A DNA stretch of 64,000 bases, taken from Eutypella sp. D-1 (Eukaryota; Ascomycota; Sordariomycetes; Xylariales; Diatrypaceae). The stretch spans positions 1,178,001 through 1,242,000 of the forward strand of contig JAJTTP010000005.1 of assembly GCA_023313575.1 (NCBI GenBank). Reading direction: 5' to 3'. Within the stretch, counting starts at the first letter, position 1. Each line of letters starts with the position of its first letter. The notes under the pieces are model-generated. The model ran no database searches and had not been told where the DNA came from. It saw only the letters and a program-made list of their open reading frames with translations. The translations under genes were made by a program, and so were the position numbers. This document shows positions 43,901 through 57,476 of this stretch, piece by piece.

Positions 43901-46334
43901 TCGTACTCTTCTTTCCGCTTATCAAACTGCAGCTGCATAGAGTCACGCACACTTCTTAAATGCTCGTCCACCTCACCCGCTTTGGGCGTAGAGGGCATCG
44001 TTAGAGCTGTGTCGAGTGAGAAGTTGTCCAGTGTGCCAGTTGACATGTACTTCTCGCGAATGGGATAGGAGGTGTTACTATCCAGATCCTCGTCGCCTTC
44101 TCGATCATTGACACGCTCGGCGCGGGCTCGCTGAACATCTTCAAACAGCGCATTTAACTCCTCATCCGTTAGGCTTTGAAGGTTCTTATCAGTACCGAGG
44201 ATGGCGCCAGCAGCCTCTCGGCGGGCAAATGACCAATCTGTGTCACGGCCGCGCGCGGGCGAATCTGGCCGACTCTCTGCCAGCTCCGAGCCAGCTTTAC
44301 TGAATGTCCTATCATGGGTGGGTCGCGGGGATGGCGAGCCGCGGTCTAGTTGATTGGCGGTGACTGATTGACGAAACAAACTTTGCCGGTGCTCGTCCCG
44401 CTCCGCCCGCGCTTCCATAGGATGGTTGAACCTAAAGATGTGGAAATCACCAAGGATGACCCGATATCCGGAATGCAATCTGGTAGTCTCGCTAATTCGC
44501 CTTCCATTTACCATTATCGATGCGCCTTCACTCGGTGTTATCGTAACGGTTCCATCAGAGCTATTGTCGAAGACACAATGCTCATGAAGAATCCGTGTTC
44601 CGTTTAGGCGAATGTTGGCCTGGTGCTCCGCATTCGAATCCACGTTACCGACGGTAGTTTTACCCGGCTTGAGATTGTACACCAGACACTCTGCGAGCAA
44701 AGGATCATCCGAAAGGTTGACGAGATGGGGCATCTTCTTGGGCATGTGCAGACCAACAAATCCCTTTTCAATGCTGATGCCAAGTTCTTCGAGGGCAGCC
44801 TCGCGCTCCTTATGGATCTCTTCCGTCTTCAACAGCTTTTCTTCCCACGTCTGGTTGAGATCCGTCAATAGCTTCTCACTTTGGCTCAGTTGATCGGCAA
44901 TCTCCGCCTTAGACACTTTCTTTACGGATCCATCGGACTGTGTGATGCTGACGAGTTGCTTTTCCAAGGGTGTCCCTTCTGCGTACACTTCGTCGGGCGG
45001 AACGGCAGCAGCGCCGGTACCGCCGGCCGCACTCCCACCACCCAGCTTGCTTCTTAATACTGCCAACTCCTCCTTCAACTCCCTGATCATACGCGCGTTC
45101 GCATCTTCGTTGACAACAGCGTGGTTCTTGATACGCTTGGCGGAGTCGGCGTATCGGAGAGTACTCAGAGTTTCGTCGAAGTTTATGTCCGCAGGACTGA
45201 TAGCTGCAATCATGGCCGTCATACTGTTACCACCTAAAGAATCCTTCAAGAGCCAAGTCAAAACACTGTCTCGATAGGGGACCTGCCCACCAGGCCCCTT
45301 TTTCTTTTTCCCCGTCGAGAGATCAGCCAGCGCCGCGATCACACGACCCAGGGTCGAGAGTGATCTGTTGATTTCGGCACCTTCCTTTAGTCGAGCGCCG
45401 GTAGCACCGGTTGACGTCGCTCGCTCGGAACCAGCAAGATCTACCAGACTAATTTTTGCCTGTTTCTCCATCTCCATTTTTGTCTCGGAGTCAAGTTTCT
45501 TTTGGGTCAGCATGAGGGTGAAGACGGCATGACTTCGACTGGAGGTCTCGTTCATGTTGGTCGCGGCGACTGTTCTTGCTTTGTTGCCTTCGTCCATTAA
45601 GTTCTCGATCTCCTGGAAACTGGTGACGACTAATTTGGCTAAGTCTTCGACATAGGGACCTGTAGACGGGTGCTCTCGAACTTTGAGGTTGCCCTTTGTA
45701 GAGGGATTCAGAAGATCTCGGACCCTTTCGTTGTAGATTTCCAGGTATGACACCTCGACCGTGCACCTCGTGCTCTTATCCTCTTGTAGACCTCCTATTC
45801 TGTTGAACATATCCTGGCAAATCATAGGTATGATACCGTGCTCCTTTCCGTAACCCATCATGGAATAAGACTTGCCGGAACCGGTCTGGCCATAAGCAAA
45901 AATACAGTTGTTGTAGCCCTGAAATGCATTATCCAAAAGGGGTTTTCCAAGATCAGTGTGGAGATTCTCCTGTCCAGCGTAGTTGGGAGCGTTCTTGTCA
46001 AAGGACCAGTATGACCTGTCGAAAGCAAAAGACTTGACACCAGCATCCTTCGCCCCTTTACCAGTATGAGCAACATCAGGAGGGGGGGTTAGGATGGTCT
46101 GGTTGTCTTTCATTTCCACGATACATTTTGACCCGCGATCGATTTCTGGTAGTTCTCCGTTAGCACCGATATACGGCCTACGAACGGCCTCCTAGAATAT
46201 ACAACCTAGGGAGGCATTGGAAGGCATTGGAAGGCATTAGGAGGTCTAGCAGCGTGTATATGTAACCCACCTCTACTATTGAAGGGCCGTACTCTCACCA
46301 CCACCTTGATATTTCCACCACCGGCGGGAGCCAT
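40969..46334 (-). CDS. uncA: kinesin-3 motor (UNC-104/KIF1 type)
   Basis: Plus-end microtubule motor that carries early endosomes and vesicles in hyphae. Exons (minus) 46334-46271 and 46145-40969, 1746 aa. Exon 1 encodes MAPAGGGNIKVVVRVRPFNS plus R, and the junction reads NSR-EIDRGSKC. Motor motifs: P-loop GQTGSGKS (107-114), switch I NETSSRSH (220-227), switch II LVDLAGSE (255-262). An FHA domain follows at about 500-575, then coiled coil (about 800-880, QQQLEVQKQEFEAKIEKL), KIF1-type central domains, and a C-terminal PH domain (VLKGGYLLVPNNDSSKWIKRF) for phosphoinositide cargo. This is the full kinesin-3 architecture. The symbol follows Aspergillus UncA by domain order only. Exon 2 is 5.2 kb without introns. 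Confidence 0.95.
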
Positions 46335-48584
46335 GATGGGCGGATATGAGGGTTTCTCCCTCGGTCAATGTTTAGTATATAGGATGGATATCGTGGGGGA
46401 GCGACGAGGCAGGCGACAGATATGCGGTGGGTGCGGCGGGTGCGGTGGGTGCGCGCCGGAAATGTCGCCGGGGATGTCGCCGGGGATGTTACGGTCGAGG
46501 TTCCTCGTTAACCCCGACCGGGCTGGGGGACGAAATCGCGGTTCGATGTGTCCTTCGAGTATATGCGCTCCAATTCATTACCACGGGACACCAATGGGGA
46601 TTCTACCATGGAAGGGAGCGCCGGCAGGGCAAAGCGGTAGTCGGCGCGTAAGAGGAGGGGTGGTGGGCAAGGGGAGGGAGGAGGACTCTCTCGGCGGGTG
46701 GCGGCGACGTAAAAATGCGGTCGGCAAGGCAGTATAGTACCTAGGTATGTAGGCAGTAGTAGTACAGGGCAAGGCAGGCCAGGACAGGGCAGGACTAGCG
46801 GGGGTTGAACGCTGCGCCAAGTCGCTACGGCGCAGTCAGTCAGTAGGTATATAATAAAATATATCTATCTTGGTCCAATTTGCCCGCTTATTTTCAATAT
46901 CTTCCTAGTATCTAGAAGGGTTTCTTTTTTGAAATGTCTGAATGTTCAACTATAGTTCGTAAAGGGTCGTGGTGGTGGTGATCATGGTCGTCGTCGTCGT
47001 TGCGATGTTTGGTGCGTGTTTGGTTGGTTGTCTTGGAGATGAGTGGGATGTGCGGATGTAGTGGGAGTGGGAATGTTTGGTATTATGTTCATGTGTCTGG
47101 CATGTCTGTCTAGTAAACTTTCAATTTGTCAATAATAAACCCAACCTAGGCAGTCACGTATACAACTTTTAAACCAGTAGAGTGGCATGGAAGATTCCAA
47201 GATTTCCAAGTGGAGGGTCATCTACTCCAACCTGCCCTTGTAGGTTATTAGGTACAAGTTATCGCCTGCATGAGTTGCTTTAGTTGGAAGTATTCAATCT
47301 CCCTTTTTAGGTAGGGCTAAGTACAGGTTGCTTCCAGGTTACTACTACTACTACTACTACTACTCTGTACACGTTTAGTAGACAGGTAACCTTGTAACTA
47401 ACGCGGTCGCGACTGACCTCAAAGCTTTTTTATCGCGTCTCCACTAATTTCCCCTTAAACGGCCTTATGATCACATTACGAACAACCCTGATTCGCCCAG
47501 TCAAGCCAGGACAGGTCAACCTTCAAGACTCACTCAGCCTGCCCATTGGCAGCTGCTACCTACCTACCTCCTACATGAGATGAGGTAGGAAAAGATTACG
47601 GCCCGTCCCGAATCTCGGTCTCCTATACAAATACAAGTTATTTTTTTAAGGACTTCCAGTCTTAGGATTAGAATAACGTCATTCTTAAGTTTCGTATGTA
47701 TCTCTTAGACAACAAGCCTTTAGTTTTCTGGAGCAACCCCCATCCCGTACAACACCCCGCCACTTACCCCCCCGTCCAGTCACGTCTCGTCTCGATTCGC
47801 TATCACATCACCCACAAGCGAGCGAGCGATCACGTATAGACCCGGAGTTCCACAGCGGTAAATGCACGACATAATAGCCCGTAGCGTAATGTCATATCCG
47901 CTATAATTAAATGATATACACCCTTTCCCCATCCCGAAGGCATGTCACTGCCTGTCTATTTGATGAGTCCCACTCTGTGCATCATGGGTCACAAGTAATA
48001 GCTCTGATAATCTGATAAGTTTTACGAGCGACATACAAATGGTGCGAGTGAGGGTAGCGAGGCTTCTTGTATTAACCAACAAGCACAAAGAACACTGGAT
48101 TCAGGCTTTGGTGGGTGTTGGTGTTACAAATGACTGCGTGTAACTACCTCGGTAACTACCTCAAGAGTCGAAGCCTCGACTCTTTCTTGGACTTTAAATG
48201 ACGGGTCGACATATTCTTGAAAAGATAAGAAAAAAAAGAAGATGCTACACGATAAAAAGGCAGGGGGGCTCGTAGACTAGTATTAACAGCCGGGCATAAG
48301 TATTAAAGACTGTTTGATGTAAAGCTCATCGAAGTTCTCCTAAGATTGCTTATAACGGACCACAAGTTCACATTACGACGTAGAAACAAGGGATGCGATG
48401 AACTGAAACGGGTTTCTAGGCTGGCCACATTTGAGTGGAAAGGTACGTTTTGCATGAACGAGCTTTCGTCCCTATTCGAGTGAGTTTCGTATAACCGACC
48501 GGCTAGCTGGACGAGAACATAGAAACCACGCAACCCACCCAACAGGCGCACATTACCCATTCATCTATCTACTTACACACTCAT
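46335..48584. other. intergenic, 2.2 kb
   Basis: Promoter side of kinesin-3 and 3' side of the aminopeptidase gene. No supportable gene. It contains an ACT microsatellite at 47341-47363 and a GTAGGCAGTA-rich stretch near 46740-46800. Confidence 0.55.
47341..47363. repeat. ACT microsatellite
   Basis: Nearly eight ACT units in intergenic DNA. Confidence 0.85.
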
Positions 48585-50931
48585 CTATTTCAAGCCGAGG
48601 TCCTTCTCGAGCTGGCCGCGCGTGGTCGAGGGGTAGAAGTCCCTGTTCTTCTTGTAGGTCTCGACAGCGAGATCGCGGTCGACCTCGTTGAGGCCGCGGT
48701 ATAGGGGGCGAACAAACCGCATGCGGCCGACGGAGCCGAGGACTTCGACGATACCCGGGAGCGCCGAGCGGTCGCCCACCCGTAGCGCCACCACGTAGTA
48801 CGCCGACTTGACCTCCATGTTCCGCGACGCGCCGATCCGGTACGTCGACCCCAGCAGCTGCGACTGCTCCGTCGTGAGCGGCGCCTTGAACGCCTGCACA
48901 GCCTGCAGGAATACCACCATCTGGTTCGCCGAGAACGACTCAATGTCCTTCGCCTCGGGCTTGTAGTCCTATAGGGCACGATCGTCAGCGCTAGATGTTC
49001 AAGATAGTGTGCTCACCGCAGGTTAATTGGTTGACTTGTACGCACCTCCTGCTTCCACTTCTCGGCTAGATTGAGGCAGCTGTCGACATAGGCGGTGTTG
49101 AAGTCGGGCTTCGGCGGCAGGCCGGGGGAGAAGAAACGCTCTTCCCAGGGGATGGTGGCGATCTTCTCCTTGATCTCGGCGTTGCCGTATCCTTCGAAGA
49201 AATCCAGGAAAGTCTTCTTGAACTCGAAGGAGTCGAGAGACTTGCCCGCCCACGTGTTGAAGTAGTGGGGGATAAATTTGTCAAAGTGCTCGCGGCCGAT
49301 GAGTCTCTCTAGGTAATAGAGGAAGTGGAAACCCTTTTCGTAGGGCACCGAGCTAAACGCGTCTTCCGGATCGACGCCTTTGTGGTCGACGATAAGCTTG
49401 GTAAAGGCATGATCGGCCCCAAACAGTTTGACCGAGTCCTCTGGGAGAGTATTAGCAAAAGCTCTGCAAACGACTGGCGATATAGATCATGCAGTACCAA
49501 GCTGCTTCCAGCCAATGATCGCTGAAAAGTCGAATTGGGGTTCGCCATGAATCACAGCACCAATCCGGCGTTCGAGATACACGGTCCATCCCTCGTTCAA
49601 CCAACTAGTAATAACGTCAGTAAGGATGAAAAGTAATTTGGGGGCCAAGGCATGGTATGGTGCCCTTACAAGTGTTCCCAACTACAGCTCGTGACCAAGT
49701 TACCACTCCAGCTATGTGCTAGCTCGTCTATTTCCAGTTATTAGCAGCTACGCAAGTCCTGCAAGCGTACCACGGTGCTAGATGACTCTAGAAACAGAGC
49801 CAGGTGGACAGACGATCCTCCTGGGCACCCGGCATTCATAGTACTTTGGCTTTGGGCATATACGTACGAGCAATCACGTCGACATTCTGACGATCACCGC
49901 TGATGACGGTCGGCGTTGCAAACGTAAAGATAGGGTTTTCCATTCCTTGGTCTATTAGTCCTCAAACATTTTTGTCGTACGCATAGGTCGCTCTGAGACT
50001 CACCTCCGTAGGCAAAACTGGGCGGCAGTACGAGGATGTTGTACTCGCCCCACCGGTACCCGAATACTAGTTTCTCCGCGGCGTCGAGGAACTTATCCAT
50101 ATCTTCCTCAAACTCCCATTTGGCATCTTCCAGCGCCTCGGGACCAGTGACGACTTTGGACCTCTTGCCGATAGGAGCCTCGGCAAGGTCGCCCGACGCC
50201 AGTGCGAACAGATACGATGGGATAGGGACCTTCTGCTCGAAGCGGAAGAGCTTTTCGCCCTCACCGACCGTGTCGGAGGGAACCGGGACACCACTCGCCA
50301 CCACTGGCAACGGCGAGGTGATGTTAAAAGTGTATGTTGACTTGACATCTGGGGTATCCTGGCACGGGAAGATACTTCTGGCAAGAATGGCCTGGCATTG
50401 ACTATAGACATAGGGGTGTTTCTTGTTCCCAGTCTGTGAGGGCGTCATCCATTGCAGACCGACACAGTCCTTGGTGGTCTCAAGGTTGATGTCGAGCTTG
50501 ACCACCTCTCCCAGTGGCGCTCCGGCAGGGACTTCTATCTGGAGAGGCGACCCAAACGGAGGAACGACATCTTTTACTTTCCAAGCAGCGTTAGAGGAGT
50601 TGAGTGTGACGGAGGATACCGAGACGGAGTTGGTGTCGAGTACGATCTCCTTGCTCTTCTTGTCCGTGAGGGACTCAAGCTCGAGCAATACAGAACCCTC
50701 AAGGCGTTGCTTGTCGAAGTTCACCTTGAAATTCACGGTGGTATGTCTGGTACGCCAGTCACCACAGTTAGACAGGGTGGTGGGGTCACGGGGCGCCATC
50801 TTTCTCGAATTGAGACTATAAAGTCGGTGGCGTAAATTTGAGGGAGGTGGTGCGAATGATGGGCTGCGAATAGTAATCTCAAGCTTCTTGAAGAGAATGC
50901 TGCTCTTCGTGAAGCTATTTCGTCCCCGCAT
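48585..50931 (-). CDS. leukotriene-A4-hydrolase-type zinc aminopeptidase (M1 family, LAP2-like)
   Basis: Cytosolic M1 aminopeptidase/epoxide hydrolase family. Six exons (minus): 50931-50004, 49945-49868, 49727-49670, 49604-49498, 49440-49046, 48968-48585; 649 aa. The substrate motif GGMEN spans the exon 1/2 junction (309-313). The zinc site HELAH is split between exons 2 and 3, with His336, His340 and, after 18 residues, Glu359 in [11 protein letters not shown]. The C-terminal helical domain ends [14 protein letters not shown]...LEKDLGL, as in yeast Lap2. ATG 50931 adds a 44-residue Arg/Ser-rich leader before [15 protein letters not shown]; the second ATG (50799) would give the usual cytosolic form. 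Exon sizes and phases all agree with family alignment by eye. Confidence 0.95.
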
Positions 50932-53900
50932 GAGCAATCTGGATCACGAATCTCAAGGTGGGATGTAGTGAAGAGTTTCCTTCCAAAGTAGGTTAGATCC
51001 ATCTAATATTCGGCATCTCGGTGCCACCCGCCGATACAAGATAATTATGGATCTAACTACTCTGTACCCGCGTTGTGTTACTCAACCTACGTAGTACATA
51101 CATACAGTAGGCCAATACCCAGATATCTCGATACGCCTCAGTTTGACCCTATCCCTTTGATTCATGACCTCATCCAATCAAAGAGTTATTACTACTCAAA
51201 TGACTGTATCAAAAAGTTCCAACAGGAAGGTTATTTTAGATCTTTCATGCAAGCCTCGTTAAAGCCGCCAGTTACCGAAGCCCCAGCCACACCTGCATAA
51301 GAGCGAAGTTCAAACCGCCGGCTATTGTGGCGTTCGATCCGTCGCTGCCAGAACTGATCTAGCTCTCATAACACCGGAACTTTGTTACCAGCCTTCAGGA
51401 AATAAGGGTGTTGAAAAGGGTCTGGACTCTCGGAATCTGAAGGAGCTTGGCGCTAGAAGTTTCTTTGGAAAATGGAGTATCTCGCTAAAGGTTGCTTGAA
51501 ACAAGCCCATCACCAACGGACGCTTTTCGTCAGTCCAGATGGCTGCGGGGGAAACGAAATTGTTCATGCGTGCAGTCCAGGTCTGGATAACCCAACACTT
51601 CTGCACTTCGCAGTCCTTTGCAGATATATCTCAATAACAACAACCATGGTATAACACAAGAAAACGAAAGAAAACAGCCACCCGAAGGCTGGCGTGTCAT
51701 CTGTAACGATAAGGGTGACGGAACCTTGGCGGTGCGCGGCGTAAACTGTGACGAGAAACTGGGGGAGAGGAACCGTCTAAGTAAACGCATTCTTTGGAGT
51801 AATGTATAGCTAGCTATCGACCTTCCCACTACTAACACGCCAGTTAGGTGCCGAAAGTTTTCGTGCCGTTGCAACTGTGGCTAGCTGCTACGTCCGATGT
51901 TGACCAGAAGCTACACCCGGGCCGATAATGCAATACGAAACTGGCTTTTTCCGCGGGGAGGGCGTTGAAAGGAGGCACACTCGGGAGCTCAGGATGTGAA
52001 GGATAGAAAACATATGGCTAGCTGAACTATGTCTCTGTGTGCCTCCATGCCGTGCTACCTAGAGGCAAATGGAGGACACGGTACAGGGCCGTGGGTAGGG
52101 GCAGAAGGCGCGCAGTGACGAGGGCAACCCCCTTGTGAGCATTACACAGTTCCTGAGATCCGAACCTTCCGTGCTCTGTGACAGTCCCCCGGCAAGAGTT
52201 GCACATCTCATCCAGAAATTTGGGACGGGTCGTTAGGAGCTGTCATATAGCTACCCAAACTCGAGAGCATAGTGCATGCACATGCATTGCATCGGGGCGC
52301 AACCATCTGCCCGAGTTGGAGCCGCGAGAGCTTCAGGAGGCCTTCTGGTTCGTTGTGTCCTTCAAAGGGCCCTTGCAAGTGACTACTTGTGATCGGATCG
52401 TAGTCGTGGCGTAAGCGACTTTAGTCTAGTCCGAGACAGCATTTACCTAAATTAGAGACGTCCCTAGTATGAATATTAACCCCTATGACGCATTTGTTAT
52501 ATATGTGACTGCATTCGGCTCGGCTGGGGTATCGTCAAAGATGACAGCAGCACACCCAATAAAGGGGTTGAGGGGAACATCTTGGTATGCCTGTTAGAGC
52601 AGGTGATAGCCAGTCCTGTCAGTCGAACGCGACGCTGACAAACCTGAACCACGGAAACAGTAGGCAGCTAAGACCTTATTATATACGACAAGTGCGGGAA
52701 TTGCGACCCGACGCAAGCACCTTTTCTTTATCACCGCATGCTGCAAGAGCCTAGATAATAGTCCGCGAATTATACGTCAAGGACATGTCTTCATGAGGGT
52801 TGAAACATGGTAGAAACATCACCTGCTGCATCAATTCCCCCCAGTCACACGCGCAAACAGAGTTCACGAATAGAAGACCGAAGCTTCAAGAAACAGCGCT
52901 TCCTCCAACACCATTCTCGCAGCTGCGATACTCGCTAGATAGCGAGGGCAGACGCTTTGTCTCTTGTCTGCAACGTGCTATCTGGAGTGTAGACCGCGCG
53001 GCATGCCCCCGCCTTGCAATAGGTCTCTGCTCTGTGCCGCGCTCAGTCATACAGCCATACACGTATGCAGTCCTTCGTAGAGAAAAGAAAACGGGGAGCG
53101 AAATCAAAGGCTGGTGATCGCTTCAAGAATGCACCAACAGGCTATCTGTGAAGTAGACCACGTGGGGAGTCGGCGAATTACGTAGCGTGGTTTCTCCAAC
53201 ATTAGGAAGAGCGAGCTGGTGCGAACTGAAACTATTATCACGAAAGTAATTTCTCGGAACTACGTATGTTCGTGAGTCTATTTCCACATATATAGATGGA
53301 CGGCGCGTACGCATAGACACGGCTCGTAGCAAGCCGTGATATCTTCAGGAGCGATTTGGTGGAGAGGAAGCCTGAAGGGTTGCGCCGCTACAGCGACAAG
53401 AGCAACTAAAACCCGACCGGGCAGATCGCACGGACCTGTCAGTGACTCGGAGATGATACCCGTTTCCCTCTAGCATGTGCAGTAGCATGCCATGTGCTCT
53501 CTATCCGCCCCGTGCCACTCCGTGGTTCCGTGTGCAAGCGTGGGAGGGCGCGGTGGGGAATGGCCTTATCCAGACGTCGGCGCCCCCTTGTCTTGTGGCG
53601 GGCTCGGGATGCCTCAGATCGTACCTGGCGGAAGAGCACGCAGCAACACCAAAGCACCTACAAAATACAGCTTGCGTTGTGTAGTACTATGGTACAATCT
53701 CTTGGAAACCCTCACCACACTAGGGATCTAACCGGTTTCCCACAAACTTGTCAGCTAGTATCGACTCCCTTAGGTAAATAGGCAATCATCTCCTCATAAG
53801 GCAGGTTAACTCTGCGCACGTCCTCGGGGATTTTATATCTTAACTTCTTTCATGACGTAAAAACATCGAGACACGATCAACGGTTTGGCGGATTGTTAAG

Positions 53901-56900
53901 TTGAAAGTTAGAAGGGTAAATTTACTCTTAGTTACTAGACGATGCTTGTCCTATGTACCTGCCTCCCTGTCTCCTTGCCTCCCTACCATCCTACCCGAGA
54001 TTACACCATCACGGACCACCTCTCGCTCCTCGCTTCCCGCTCCCGCAGGACCAGACCTGGTATCACGACCAAGCGAATTGGGATCTTCCATGGACCGTGT
54101 TTAACCCTCCATGCCTGCCACCTGGCTTTTATCTCCGCCGATTTACTATCCGAATAGTGTCCTGGTAACTTAATTCGGCTTAATTTTTAGGGCTCTCCAA
54201 CACATCCTGCCGTTTCGCTTCACGACAATTGATGTTCGATAGTTTTCCGATGCTATTCCCACAACTCTATCTCACTTACAGGTGCAGTTGAATACTGACT
54301 TATGCAGCAGGGTCAAAGCGTCTGCAGCTCATTATTGCTTCTGCATATGCTTTAGCAAGATACCTAAGTAGCTGCTTATCCATAATTCCCAAGGTAAAAT
54401 GTAACTAAAATAAGACGAGCCATAGGATCCTCCTATGCCCCCTTGTGGAGAACTGCCCGCGCACTGGCGAGGCATCGCTATTTTTATTACACTGAAGCGA
54501 AGGAGAATGCATAATAGACTAAGTTATAGGTACCCAAAAAACCACCCCGTATATATATTAGTGCGCAGTACCAAATAAAATAGTACCATTCTCGTGTGGC
54601 TTCACGTATGCTAGATAAGAGTTGACAGCCTGAAGAAAGCCTCCAACGCTTAATCATAAACCTGGGTTGCGTCTCTTTCTACGTATGCGACGCCAACATC
54701 ATTTGCGCCAATGCCAGAGGAGTTGAGAACGCCATTACTCCATGCGGCGTATCGGCGCTCGATGAGAACGAGCGAGTAATTATGAACTCCGCCTGCCCCG
54801 TCCCGACGATATGGTGACACTACGAGGCCTGAGCTCTCCCCATCTGCCCGCCTGTCGCCTGACGAACGGGTCGCGGGCATGAACCAACGAGATTGACAGG
54901 ACTGCTGTCAAAGAATCATAGCGTAGGCGCCGTCTCTTATACGAGTAGATCTTGTGCTGTCAGGTGGTTCAGGCGCATCGCTCTAACGGGCACCGTGGAA
55001 ATCTAGCATGCCATACATAGCTAGGTTTGCTTTAACCGTGATGAGGAGATAGATTGCATGTGTGGCTTGACATCCCTCGTGTAGTTCTGTATATCTTCTA
55101 TATACTTAGGTAAATACCCGCCGATTTTGTGCAAGTAGAGATTTCAGGATTTTACACTACTACGTATGGAGGATAGTTAGCCACGACTTTAGCGTCTTGT
55201 TTCCAGACCTCGACGAAACATCCGATGACGAGCCGGCCCTGTGGAAACACAGGTGCCGGGGATGGTTTCCCTCTGAAAAGGAGGGCAACCCTAGCAACCT
55301 TAGTGATCTTGCGAAGGGGTGACTAGCCGATTTGTAGTAGCCCTAGAGACTGTAGGATTTACTTTTAGGGCTTTATCGTAGGGCCCCTCCCCTGCCTCAC
55401 CTCCCAAATGCGGATCGCTGCCGGCACTATGGTAAGCGGTACTCTACTGGAGTACTTGCAGAATATCCCCCGTACCTTGCAGGAAGTGTAGCGGGCCCCA
55501 GCGGCGGCGGGCGAGAGAGACCTAAGAAACCCAGGCAAAGCCAGGGGTTCAGATGAAGAAGCCGGGGGTTCCTCGTCTATAATTCCTTATAATATGGGGC
55601 AGATCCGCCTGGGATACATGGGTGAATGGTTCCAGACACGCTAATAATGGCCGACGTCCATCTTGGTGCTCTTAGTACCTAGTTAGGTACGAAAACTATG
55701 TACGTGGGATCTTGAAACTTCGAGAGAAAGCCGTTTCGAATAAACTGGTTTCGTCTCTACCATGATATCACGGGGGGCAAGATTTCCGGCAAAGACTCGA
55801 AGTGGGCGAAGTGCGGGGCTACGACGCTACGTCAGGGTGTCATGCATTCCTTACTCTCTACCTGGCTGACGACATCATTGTCCAAGATGGCAAAGATGGA
55901 AAATACTTTGCTATCAAGCTGTGTCTGCGTGATTCTCAAGATGACCGTTGGGGAACCTATCATGGCCCGAATCCTTCCGGGATAGGAAGTGTATTATACC
56001 GTACTAGCCTCGTTATACCGTATAGTAAAGCTGTAAGGGCAGGGTTGGGGAACATCATTAAACAAACTTACTGACTACCGTATCCTAAATGGCCCAATCG
56101 AAGTCATTTATACCCCAACGATCACGGTTCTTCATCACATCTACAGCTAGATAGGGAATGTTCCCGCTGCCCAGGTTCCAGAAAAGTGATGACGCCGATG
56201 GATGGTCCTTTTAAATATATACCCCTTCCCTCTCCGCAGAGCAATATCTGTAACAATTCGGGGTAGTGCATGTGTGGATATACAGCCTCGTCCACTGCCA
56301 CAGAAAGGTTGATCAATCAGCCTTGGATAACAGAAGGGATGGAAAGATTGAATATGAATATCTGCCAGGCAAGCCAGGTACACAGTCAGTTTGGCTGCCC
56401 AAGCCAAGTGGGCTTAACACTTGGCAACGTCGCTGTTGAGTTGAAACCTGCCTAACCTAACGGCCTGTGTATATAACGCCAGTTATATTTCTTGTTGCAC
56501 GGGGCGCCCCTGGTTGCGCGGCTGTACCGGGCTGCATTGGTCACTGGATGATCACTTTAAGCCTTGTAGAGGGTCAAGCCTCGCGTAGAGTTTGTCTAGG
56601 ATTCCGGTGGAGAAGACAACGATGATAATTACATAATGTATACACAGTGACCACGGACCTGTATTATATCGGCCGGTATTATATGACCTTAGCGATTGAT
56701 CCTATCGCTTTGTTTAAACCTACAGCCTCACCCTCGGAGATATCGATACATAGTTAATTGAATATCGACAGTAATGCGTAAGGTCTTCTTGCGCACCTTG
56801 GGATAGACTTCAACCATAGGAATTACGTCGATATTTTCGCTCGCGAGGAAATGCATTAAGATGCATGGTTAGTCCTGGGTAGCCAGACAACCAGATGACT

Positions 56901-57462
56901 AGACAGCCCACATAGATCAAAAGTTGATCATCATACTTAGTACATGCAGTGTGTCTGATCTCGAGATCGACGATAGCCGCGCACCACGAGGATCTTATAA
57001 TGGGCAGTGGCGTGAATATCGATCAATCCTCTTGGCCTCTAGAAATAGTTAAGACAATGTAGATATCGCAGCATAAGTGATACATGAGCTTAGTGTGAAG
57101 AGTAATACGCTGATGAGTAACATTACGTGCGTTGAGCTGAATTACACACTTCACCTAAATAGCGTACGTAGAGTGACACAATCATGGTTAGTAGTACTTT
57201 GCAGTCCGTGAGCAGCCCAGGATATCTCATATCCATGGATGCCATACCTAGGCTGCTAGGCAACTAGGTAACATACAGTATGAATACTTTCAAGTTGATG
57301 GTGGGGTTGACTAAAATCGCACTACCTAGTACAAGAGAAGAAGAGATTGACAGACGGGACGCACAATGCGTGCTACGTTTCTCTAGTATTTACAATAATT
57401 ACCTAATATCTAGTATTGCAATGCAAAACCATGCGTACTTAACTACCTAGAATTATCCTTTA

Positions 57463-57476
57463 CCATGGTACCATGG
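57463..57476. repeat. 14-bp perfect palindrome
   Basis: CCATGGTACCATGG is its own reverse complement. It lies in gene-free DNA; no function is evident. Confidence 0.7.

Noticed and set aside
55802..56074. 90-codon ORF in the gene-free region
   Set aside because: No recognisable domain, no ATG-supported start evident and no splice partner; too weak to call a gene.
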